The notes under the pieces are model-generated. The model saw only the letters and a program-made list of their open reading frames with translations, was not told where the DNA came from and ran no database searches. A program made the position numbers and the translations under genes. A stretch of DNA of 13,552 bases from Promethearchaeia archaeon. GTDB taxonomy: Archaea; Asgardarchaeota; Lokiarchaeia; Sigyniarchaeales; SOKP01. Positions 1 to 6,383 of this stretch are shown piece by piece. The number at the start of each line of letters is the position of its first letter. The first letter of the stretch is position 1. The stretch covers positions 1 through 13,552 of the forward strand of contig JAHQWX010000013.1 in the NCBI GenBank assembly GCA_029856375.1, in the 5' to 3' direction.

Positions 1-1
1 A

Positions 2-1345
2 GCTTATCCACTTCCTTCGAGTCCCCACTATAATTCTAAATTAGACAATCCTTCGCTGGTAAATCAAACGATCCTTGCGGCGTTAGAAGAAGGGCTTAGG
101 GCGATCACGAAGCTTCAAAAAAGAGGGGGATTCCCAATGTGGGTGAAATTAGATGGAAGCGCTTTTTATAGCGACCGTGGATTTGGTTGTCCATTATTTG
201 AAGGCGAATTCTCCTTACAGGGTGGAACAGCGCTTTTAGGTGGATTGTTCATAGAAATGTATCAACTCGAGCCAAATCCCGTTTATTTGCAAGTAGCCCA
301 AGACGCAGCAGACGCCCTCGTTGCAGTCCAAGACGAAATCAACGGCGGTTTCTATTACGATGGCAGACGCTACATAGATGGGAGGGGTTACCAACCACAC
401 CCAAGGAACACTGCTCGAGTAGCGGTATTAGACGACGATGTTATGCAATCTTGTATGAGGTTGTTGTTAAATGTTTACGATATTACGAAAAACGAAACTT
501 ATTTGGACGCGATTGATAAAGGATTTGACTGTTTATTTGCTATTGAAAAACCACAAGGAGGTTGGCCGCAAATGTCTAATTATCCTCCCGATGTATTTCG
601 CTCGTATGTCACATTAAACGACGACACTTTAAAGGATGTGATTTTTTTGATGTTTAAAGCGAGCGATATGTTTCCAGAAGAAACCAAATACATGGATGCA
701 GCCGAGAGAGCGTGTTTTTATTTAAAACGCGTTCAAGGGAATGGAGGTGCTTCCTATCAAAAGGGTTGGGCGCAACAATACGACGGTAACGATCAACCCG
801 CATGGGCGCGCGATTTCGAGCCTCCAGCAATTTGTTCTCGGCAAACCGTGAGCGCTATGGAATGCTTGTTAGAAATGTATTTGCGAACGGGAAATAACTC
901 TTGGCTGGAGCCGATTCCTAAAGCAATTGAGTGGCTGGAATTACCTAATACTACTATTATGTGGGAAGAAAACGGCATCAATAAGAGCGGGTATTCGCGG
1001 CTTTATGAGCTAGGAACGAATATAGCTATTTATGGCTACGATTTGGGAAAACCATTTTATTCCTACAAACCAATTCGTCCAGGCTACGGTTGGCAAGGTG
1101 ATTTTGGAGTTGATGCTTTTATTGTTCGCTATAACGAGCTGGTAAATCGTGGCTACGATATCGCAGCCTTTCGCGCATATGAAGCATCACAAGCGACTCT
1201 CGCGGCAGCTCTTAGTTCTGCTCGAATGTATTACAAAACACAGACGCAAGATGGATTTTGGCTGAATAACGGTTACATTAGCGATGCTTCTTGTGCGGCT
1301 GGGTGCCAAGCTATGATGAATTATATAAAACTTGCTACATCTTAG
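2..1345 (+). CDS. Pectate lyase, PL10-type (pectic acid lyase family), 5'-truncated by the window edge
   Basis: Probably cleaves de-esterified pectin (polygalacturonate) by Ca2+-assisted beta-elimination. The frame is open from base 2 with no stop, so the gene starts outside the window; the ATG at 137 is internal because coherent sequence precedes it. Of 447 visible residues, the family pattern lies in the second half of the first 300: GGWPQ (fragment residues 186-190), LNDD (205-208), GWAQQYD (255-261) and PAWARDFEPPA (266-276), all typical of the (alpha/alpha)-toroid PL10 fold. From family memory, the NDD and QYD acidic residues sit where Ca2+/substrate ligands are expected. About 170 further residues follow the recognisable core. 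A signal peptide cannot be judged because the N-terminus is missing. Base composition looks richer in G/C than the following genes, compatible with acquisition from bacteria. Another toroid-fold polysaccharide lyase or epimerase is the main alternative. Confidence 0.8.
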   Translation, partial: AYPLPSSPHYNSKLDNPSLVNQTILAALEEGLRAITKLQKRGGFPMWVKLDGSAFYSDRGFGCPLFEGEFSLQGGTALLGGLFIEMYQLEPNPVYLQVAQDAADALVAVQDEINGGFYYDGRRYIDGRGYQPHPRNTARVAVLDDDVMQSCMRLLLNVYDITKNETYLDAIDKGFDCLFAIEKPQGGWPQMSNYPPDVFRSYVTLNDDTLKDVIFLMFKASDMFPEETKYMDAAERACFYLKRVQGNGGASYQKGWAQQYDGNDQPAWARDFEPPAICSRQTVSAMECLLEMYLRTGNNSWLEPIPKAIEWLELPNTTIMWEENGINKSGYSRLYELGTNIAIYGYDLGKPFYSYKPIRPGYGWQGDFGVDAFIVRYNELVNRGYDIAAFRAYEASQATLAAALSSARMYYKTQTQDGFWLNNGYISDASCAAGCQAMMNYIKLATS

Positions 1346-2235
1346 CTTTTACGATATTTTTCGGGGTATTGATAATCTGGATTCGCCTTCTTTTTTTTAA
1401 ACAGCATCCACTTGAAAAATTCGATTCCTTCTCTTGTACTCTTAATTCCTTGGCTTTTAAATAACGCATTTAGGCTTCTCAAGCTAAAGATTTTTTTTCT
1501 CTCTTGGCTGTAGGTTGTGTAAACTTCTTCAAATGGCTCAATTGATCGACTTTCTTTAACCTTTAACACCACATTGCTTAATCTCTCAACGCAAGCGTCC
1601 AAGACTTTTTCTCCCAATTCTTTAGACGCGTGTAAACGAGGATCCTTTCCAAATACGCCGTGTCTGATGCCTCTCTCAACGAAATTTAGACCTTCTGGGA
1701 ATTTTTCTAAAGAAACCCAACTAGGATTTAAAGCCATAGTTATCGAAGTTTCCCAATGTGCCGCGTGATCTCCAAAGTACCCTAAATCTGGAACTAATTT
1801 TTGTTCCGGAATCCCAAGTGCAAAATAGTTATCAAACTTTTTGGAATATTTTCTCGAATTTTTCATTAACTGTTTTATTTGGGCCGAAGGATAATGGCCA
1901 GAAATTAAAATAACTATTTGAAATCCCATATCGTACGATTGTTTGAGTATATTTTTTGTCATTTTTTTGAAAGCGCGCTTCGAAAAGTGATAAGTAAAGG
2001 GAAAATTCATGGTACTGAACGCGCCCCAATTGACGCAAGGAAACAACACGCCGCCCGTTATTTCTACTGATCGCTTACATATTTCTATGACCTTTAGACT
2101 ATCGACACCCAAGACGTTGTGAGGCCCATGCCACTCGATGCTTCCCATTGGAATATAAGCAATGGGGCTTTCTTTTATCATATCTTCAACTTCGTGAGGA
2201 AACGATTCTAAAATATTAAGATATTTAGCTACCAT
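1342..2235 (-). CDS. Creatininase-family metal-dependent amidohydrolase
   Basis: A member of the creatininase/creatinine amidohydrolase superfamily, which hydrolyses cyclic or linear amides with a two-metal centre and also includes FAPy deformylase ArfB and mycofactocin MftE. The substrate cannot be read from the sequence. Motifs numbered from the ATG at 2235: MGSIEWHGPH with Glu34 and His36, Asp45 in GVDS, SGH with His114, and HAAHWETS with Glu162. The usual NGH(G/E) loop is SGHYP here, and the usual YG-S-EH-FPGT stretch reads WGAFSTMNFPFT, so the active site is somewhat divergent. A basic C-terminal extension of roughly 60 residues goes beyond the usual length of about 250. The ATG is preferred because GGTG (2244-2247) lies 8 nt upstream; a GTG at 2244 would add three residues. 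The stop overlaps the convergent pectate lyase stop by 4 bp. Confidence 0.82.
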   Translation of the reverse strand: MVAKYLNILESFPHEVEDMIKESPIAYIPMGSIEWHGPHNVLGVDSLKVIEICKRSVEITGGVLFPCVNWGAFSTMNFPFTYHFSKRAFKKMTKNILKQSYDMGFQIVILISGHYPSAQIKQLMKNSRKYSKKFDNYFALGIPEQKLVPDLGYFGDHAAHWETSITMALNPSWVSLEKFPEGLNFVERGIRHGVFGKDPRLHASKELGEKVLDACVERLSNVVLKVKESRSIEPFEEVYTTYSQERKKIFSLRSLNALFKSQGIKSTREGIEFFKWMLFKKKKANPDYQYPEKYRKS

Positions 2236-2280
2236 TTTTATCACACCGAATTAATACGCCTATTTTATTAAGCGTTTTTG

Positions 2281-2292
2281 GAATAAATAAAG
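2281..2292 (-). promoter_or_regulatory. TATA-like box for the creatininase-family gene
   Basis: On the minus strand CCTTTATTTATTC lies about 45-58 nt upstream of the ATG at 2235. A start site about 26 nt downstream would leave a leader of roughly 25 nt carrying the GGTG Shine-Dalgarno. The element also forms one arm of an inverted repeat with the 3' end of the upstream GTPase gene. Judged by eye only. Confidence 0.35.
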
Positions 2293-2331
2293 GTTTGCGT
2301 ATGGACTTGTGTTTCTATTGCTTTATTTATT
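2282..2331. repeat. 11-bp perfect inverted repeat with 28-nt spacer
   Basis: AATAAATAAAG (2282-2292) is the exact reverse complement of CTTTATTTATT (2321-2331). The right arm runs into a TTTA tandem repeat (about 2322-2340) that contains the stop codon of the GTPase-fusion gene; the left arm coincides with the proposed TATA box of the creatininase gene. It could form a weak AT hairpin at the end of the GTPase mRNA, or simply reflect low-complexity AT sequence. Confidence 0.45.
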
Positions 2332-3386
2332 TATTTATTTTTTAAGTACAAGGATTTTGCAATAGAATAAAAAGCATCGTCTATATTTTCTCCGGTTAAT
2401 GCGGAGGTTTCAAGAAATTTCAGGTCTAATGCATCCGCCAATTTCGCTATTTCGTTTACTGAGATTCTTCGCTCGTTTTTTAGGTCGTTTTTATTTCCAA
2501 TAACATATCCAATAATCTCCGTATCGCGATGAATGTTCTCTTTTATGTCTTTGTACCATTTGCTTACGCTATCGAACGATTTTAAATTTGTTAAATCAAA
2601 TACTAGAAGAACCCCCCTTGAGCCAGAATAAAAATCAGTTCTCATAGTAGAGAATTTTTCCTGTCCTGCAATATCCCATAACACTAGCTGAACATGAGCA
2701 TTATTAACCCGGATGGTTGTCTTACTCACATTCACACCTAAAGTTGGGAGGTATGTTCTTTTGAAAGCGTTATCTGTAAACCGCAGTATCATTGATGTCT
2801 TTCCAACACTTGGGTCTCCACAAACTATTACTTTGAATTGATATTTAACGGTTTCCTTTGATTCACCATTTCCCACTGGAAATTCTTTAGTAGCTTGCGT
2901 TGCCAGCTCTTTCGTCCTAAATTCTTCTAAAATATTCGTAACATTCTCTATTAAAGATAAAATAACTTTCTCTATTTTCTCAACACTTGGCTCGTTAGTT
3001 TCAATTTGGACTAATTGTTTAGCGATTTCGTTAAAAGCAAATTCTAGATCTTGGATATACTTATAAAAAATAATATCGTCAACTTCTCTAAATACCAAAG
3101 TAATTGCAGAATTCCCAACACCGCCCCGTTTTTTGTCGTCTTTCCACTGAAGGAATTTAATAATTCCTTTCAAGTTCATAGATGGGAAGGGAAGTATAAT
3201 TACAGATTTTGGAATCACACCTTGTTCTGCGGTAAGAAGCGTTATCGTTTTTAAACCAATACTCATTCGCATTTCCTCCGACATTTCATAAGGAAACCAA
3301 TAGAGTGGATTTGGTCCCAGATCCTCGTGAAGTTCCGTGTATATGGCTCCAGTAATATACTCTCTTTCCATACTTGAACGCTTCAT
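2331..3386 (-). CDS. Ras/Rab-like small GTPase with an N-terminal longin-like domain
   Basis: A GTP-dependent molecular switch fused to an extra N-terminal domain (351 aa). Residues about 10-125 show strands and helices in the order b-b-a-b-b-b-a expected of a longin/roadblock-like fold: GAIYTELHED, LYWFP, a helix from SEEMRM, SVIILPFP, GIIKFLQW, SAITLVF, then helix FYKYIQDLEFAFNEIAKQL. A helical/linker stretch (about 130-180) leads to a complete G domain: P-loop GDPSVGKT (190-197), switch I Thr215, WDIAGQE (237-243, with the catalytic-type Gln242), NKND (298-301) and ETSA (326-329). There is no C-terminal cysteine, so no prenylation as in eukaryotic Rabs. The ATG at 3386 is used; Met6 (3371) is an alternative. 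The GTPase call is firm. The longin assignment rests on secondary-structure pattern and resemblance to the N-terminus of the protein at 5532-6269. Confidence 0.9.
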   Translation of the reverse strand: MKRSSMEREYITGAIYTELHEDLGPNPLYWFPYEMSEEMRMSIGLKTITLLTAEQGVIPKSVIILPFPSMNLKGIIKFLQWKDDKKRGGVGNSAITLVFREVDDIIFYKYIQDLEFAFNEIAKQLVQIETNEPSVEKIEKVILSLIENVTNILEEFRTKELATQATKEFPVGNGESKETVKYQFKVIVCGDPSVGKTSMILRFTDNAFKRTYLPTLGVNVSKTTIRVNNAHVQLVLWDIAGQEKFSTMRTDFYSGSRGVLLVFDLTNLKSFDSVSKWYKDIKENIHRDTEIIGYVIGNKNDLKNERRISVNEIAKLADALDLKFLETSALTGENIDDAFYSIAKSLYLKNK

Positions 3387-3413
3387 TAAGTCCTATTATC
3401 TATTTAACGAAAG

Positions 3414-3425
3414 TTTATTTATTTA
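3414..3425 (-). promoter_or_regulatory. TATA-like box for the longin-GTPase gene
   Basis: Minus-strand AAATAAATAAAC lies about 28-39 nt upstream of the ATG at 3386, giving a predicted leader of about 10 nt or less. The same TTTATTTATTTA string recurs at the 3' end of the gene, so it may be low-complexity sequence. Confidence 0.35.
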
Positions 3426-3632
3426 CTTTTAGCTTTTAATCTATAATGGAAATAACGCTAAACACTTCTTGCATTTCTTATTTTACGAATTAACCCTACT
3501 TAATATGTATGTTTTTTTGATAAATAAAACTTTTTATTTTCAATTTTATTTTTATCCTTATCATTTTTATGGTAATAATTCATAACAGAGTGATTTTTTC
3601 TGGAGTACAGAAATAGAAGGCTTCTTGAAATT

Positions 3633-4163
3633 GTGAGCGGTTGTGGGTTCTTTATGTTATTCTTCTGGTTGCTTTCTTTAGAACCTCCATTACACTACCC
3701 TTTCATTTCACATTTTGTATATGTATGCACTTTGATAAACATGATGGTTTTTGATTTTAAGAATAAGTATTTGAATATAATAATGATATCTTCCATTCCA
3801 AATGTCTTGATTACAATGGTTGCCTTCCAGATTGCCGATGCATATTTTTCCATCGTAGTATGGGGATATTCATATTTGGATCACACTATTCGCAACATAA
3901 ACATACATGGAGTACCCTTCGTTTTAGCCATCTATGTCATTCGCACCCAAAAAGAATTTAGCTTTACTTGGAATGAATATAAAACGATTTTAATTATATA
4001 TATCTTGTGGTGCTATTTTCTCGATTATAGATACACCGATGTCGTTTATGGATTCCCTTATAAATGGTATTTGTTTGGAAATATTGTTTGGGATACTGTT
4101 TTTGTGCATTATTTCTTGAAATCAAGAAAAAAAAAATTATCCTTAATGGAAAAAAACATATAA
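3633..4163 (+). CDS. Multi-pass integral membrane protein, family not recognised
   Basis: The protein (176 aa from the GTG) is dominated by hydrophobic aromatic-rich segments, about five to seven likely membrane spans: roughly residues 5-17, 23-41, 46-66, 70-86, 92-104, 117-130 and 147-163. It ends in a basic cytoplasmic-looking tail (KSRKKK). Tryptophan and tyrosine are frequent (WGYSYLDH, YGFPYKWYLFGN), but no catalytic or transporter motif is recognised. The start is uncertain. The frame stays open upstream to a TGA at 3591, and the extra residues LEYRNRRLLEI look coding, with positive charges ahead of the first span; this would need a CTG at 3600. The GTG at 3633 has only a weak GAAGG 12 nt upstream. 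It is transcribed divergently from the longin-GTPase gene across 246 bp and precedes the HEAT-like gene by 71 bp. Confidence 0.7.
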   Translation: MSGCGFFMLFFWLLSLEPPLHYPFISHFVYVCTLINMMVFDFKNKYLNIIMISSIPNVLITMVAFQIADAYFSIVVWGYSYLDHTIRNINIHGVPFVLAIYVIRTQKEFSFTWNEYKTILIIYILWCYFLDYRYTDVVYGFPYKWYLFGNIVWDTVFVHYFLKSRKKKLSLMEKNI

Positions 4164-4172
4164 AAATCCTAA

Positions 4173-4186
4173 TTTTTATATAAATA
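4173..4186 (+). promoter_or_regulatory. TATA-like box for the HEAT-like gene
   Basis: TTTTTATATAAATA is a good archaeal TATA match in the 71-bp gap after the membrane-protein gene. A start site about 26 nt downstream (near 4206) would give a leader of about 29 nt, long enough to carry the GAGGT ribosome-binding site. The T-run at its 5' side could also help end the upstream transcript. Confidence 0.45.
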
Positions 4187-4222
4187 GAATAAGTGTTTAA
4201 ATCGCTATTATAAAAGACAATT

Positions 4223-4227
4223 GAGGT
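4223..4227 (+). promoter_or_regulatory. Shine-Dalgarno GAGGT that fixes a TTG start
   Basis: GAGGT, complementary to the 16S rRNA 3' end (CACCUCC), lies 7 nt upstream of the TTG at 4235. The spacing supports the rare TTG codon as the genuine start of the HEAT-like gene. Confidence 0.6.
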
Positions 4228-4234
4228 ATTTCAG

Positions 4235-5623
4235 TTGGCTGACCTTGATAAAGTATTAGATAAAGCAATAGGTTTAATTGACGAAGGAAAATTCAAGAAA
4301 GGATTGGATACTGCGTTAGATTTATTTAGAAAGGAGGCAAATTTTCAGTCCCATGGATCTAAAATAATGAATGTTCTTATTGATGCTGGGAAAAAAAACC
4401 CTACGATAATTTTTCCCGAAATTGCGAAATATTTCAAATCCGGAGCAAATGACATAGCTAGAAAGAGAATACTCTCGCTTTTTAACATCTTCATTCAAGA
4501 AGGTATTAATGTGAGCGATCATGTCGTTAAAAACAAAATAGACGAATGGAATCCGTGGTTTTCCTTAGTCTTTATACTGCAAAAATCGAAGAATCAAGAT
4601 TTAATGAAATTTGCTATTAATCTAACTTCAGTTTTCTACGAGCATAACAAGCTAGATTTTATTAAAAATTATAGGTGGCTAGCTCAAATTATTGGAACGG
4701 AAACAATTTACGCCGCCGAGTATAGAACTCAAATAAAAATTTTCGATTTTTTTAAGGAGATATGCTACGGAGATTCAACCTTTATCGATTTCCTTTTACC
4801 AGCAATTAAAAAATTATGGAAATCCGATGTATCTCAAGTAAGAATTGAACTTTTAAAAGCAATAGGCAATCTTAGCTTATATAATCTTCACAAGTTTGAC
4901 GACTACATCTCAAGGATTCAAAAATTACTTGACGAGAAGAACTTAAATTTAAGGAGTTACATCATCCAAGCGTTAGGGCGATTTGGATTTGTTGATTACG
5001 AGTTATTGCAACCGAGATTAGAAAAGGTACTTAGAGTTACTTATTACCCACAATTAGTTCCTGCAATTGCAAAAGTCGTGGCGTTGCACATTCAAGAGCA
5101 TCCCGAAGAAATTACAGACCTTATTAAGAAATTATTTGCTCAAAAGAAATATAAACAAGGTCTCGTTAGCCTCCTGGAAGAATTGCTCAAAATGTGTCCA
5201 AATAAAATTGGAGACGAATTAGTCGACTATTTAATATCTATAGAGAAAAGTAAGAAAATAGTACCGAAATTACACGATTTAAAAAATCTTACTAGACACT
5301 ACAACTTATCCTTTAGGTTATGCCCTAGATGTTTTTCTGAGAATAATATAGACGATAAATACTGCGATCACGATCGATATCCATTAATACATGGGTTGCC
5401 ATTGCCCCCACTAGAGGAATTACCCGAAGAGGAAGAGGTAGAACATTTCGAGGAAGGAATTAGAATTGCAGACGAGGAAGAAGAAGCGATTTTCGTTGAG
5501 GAATTAGACATGACTCCTGAACCAGTGAAAGTTAAAGAAGTAAAAGAAGAAAAAGAAGAGAAGGAAGTACAAGAAGAGCAAGGAGAAGAAGGGGAAACCG
5601 AATCAGAGAAAGAGAAAACTTAG
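4235..5623 (+). CDS. HEAT/ARM-like alpha-solenoid with zinc-ribbon-like motif and acidic C-terminal tail
   Basis: The 462-residue protein is nearly all helical from about 1 to 350, in repeated helix pairs. HEAT-like hits are clearest around 185-290 (FLLPAIKKLWKS.., VRIELLKAIGNL, LRSYIIQALGRFG, QLVPAIAKVVA), suggesting a protein-binding scaffold. A short metal-binding-like knuckle follows: CPRC (363-366) with Cys377 and His379 (YCDHD). A PPLEELPEEEE linker and a Glu/Lys-rich, probably disordered tail (about 395-462) end the protein. No enzyme motif is seen, so the role is likely assembly or adaptor. The TTG start is supported by GAGGT 7 nt upstream. The last 30 codons are overlapped in antisense by the convergent longin-like gene. 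It could be a generic HEAT protein; similarity to trafficking solenoids (adaptin, COPI) is fold-level speculation only. Confidence 0.75.
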   Translation: MADLDKVLDKAIGLIDEGKFKKGLDTALDLFRKEANFQSHGSKIMNVLIDAGKKNPTIIFPEIAKYFKSGANDIARKRILSLFNIFIQEGINVSDHVVKNKIDEWNPWFSLVFILQKSKNQDLMKFAINLTSVFYEHNKLDFIKNYRWLAQIIGTETIYAAEYRTQIKIFDFFKEICYGDSTFIDFLLPAIKKLWKSDVSQVRIELLKAIGNLSLYNLHKFDDYISRIQKLLDEKNLNLRSYIIQALGRFGFVDYELLQPRLEKVLRVTYYPQLVPAIAKVVALHIQEHPEEITDLIKKLFAQKKYKQGLVSLLEELLKMCPNKIGDELVDYLISIEKSKKIVPKLHDLKNLTRHYNLSFRLCPRCFSENNIDDKYCDHDRYPLIHGLPLPPLEELPEEEEVEHFEEGIRIADEEEEAIFVEELDMTPEPVKVKEVKEEKEEKEVQEEQGEEGETESEKEKT

Positions 5624-6269
5624 TTCTAACTTTATAGAATTCAGCTATATAGATCCAATCTTTCTTTTTATCGTATTCTATTAGACCTTGTTTTTCCAAT
5701 TTATCTAAAGCTCTTTTAAGCCAGTGATCAGACGTGTTAGTAACTTGCTTTAAATCGTTATAGGTTCTTTTTTCAACCCTTATTAACGAGAGTAATACTT
5801 TCTGAGTTGTATTTAGTTTAGCCGTTTCCATAAGCGAGAGCAACTTGGTATCGATTTCGTGTATTAACATTTTCAATTCTGCAACCTCATCCGCAAGTTT
5901 TCTTATTACTTCGTCTCTCGTTTTAAAAACTAAAAAGCTCCTTTCATAAAAATCCTGCAAAACATGTTTTCTATTTTTTTCGTCTGTTACTGCAAGTTGA
6001 TCGTCGATTTCTTGCAACAATTGAACGAAATCTTGTCCTTCTTCGTATTTATCTAATTTAATTACGGTAATGATTTCAGTTTCTTCGTTATAAAAGCTTA
6101 TAGAATTCCAATCGCTTTCCTCAGTAATTATGTAGCTCGTAGTGAAATTATGACTTATTTGAATTTGCTGAACGGTATTTTCTGGGACATCCATATCCTC
6201 CGGAACGCTTAATGAAACGGCACCTCCGTGAATAGCGTCCCATGTTATCAAACAAATTCCATGTGGCAT
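5532..6269 (-). CDS. Longin-like domain, coiled coil, winged helix and Leu-rich C-terminal tail protein
   Basis: Four parts are visible in 245 residues. Residues 1-92 follow a b-b-a-b-b-b-a order typical of longin-like domains: ICLITWD, GGAVSLSVP, helix 29-42, SYIITEE, WNSISFYN, EIITVIKL, helix 77-92. Residues about 97-150 are a long charged helix, likely coiled coil (VIRKLADEVAELKMLIHEID). Residues 152-210 form a winged helix: TQKVLLSLI, YNDLKQVTNTSDHWLKRAL, DKLEKQGLIEY, DWIYIAE. The end (about 219-245) is almost only Leu/Phe and could be a tail-anchor membrane helix. The whole tail lies in antisense overlap with the Glu/Lys-rich end of the HEAT-like gene, so it may be a by-product of that sequence rather than a selected anchor. 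Function unknown: a membrane-tethered scaffold or a winged-helix regulator with a sensor domain are both possible. Confidence 0.75.
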   Translation of the reverse strand: MPHGICLITWDAIHGGAVSLSVPEDMDVPENTVQQIQISHNFTTSYIITEESDWNSISFYNEETEIITVIKLDKYEEGQDFVQLLQEIDDQLAVTDEKNRKHVLQDFYERSFLVFKTRDEVIRKLADEVAELKMLIHEIDTKLLSLMETAKLNTTQKVLLSLIRVEKRTYNDLKQVTNTSDHWLKRALDKLEKQGLIEYDKKKDWIYIAEFYKVRTKFSLSLIRFPLLLLALLVLPSLLFLLLLL

Positions 6270-6383
6270 TTAAATCAATATTGGAGAGTTAATTACTCAA
6301 TGATAAGTGTAAAAAATATTTTACAAGCTATTAAATAGGTATTATCCATAAAAATCTATTGTATTATTACCATATTTTTGATT

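Noticed and set aside
137..139. ATG as the start of the pectate lyase gene
   Set aside because: The frame stays open to base 2 with coherent residues (helix EEGLRAITKLQK), so this Met is internal.
1574..2038. Alternative frames inside the creatininase-family gene
   Set aside because: The conserved metal-site motifs are in the 1342-2235 frame; the others show no family pattern.
3505..3585. 26-codon ATG frame in the gap before the membrane protein
   Set aside because: Phe/Tyr-rich product of a T-rich tract, no Shine-Dalgarno, no resemblance to a known peptide.
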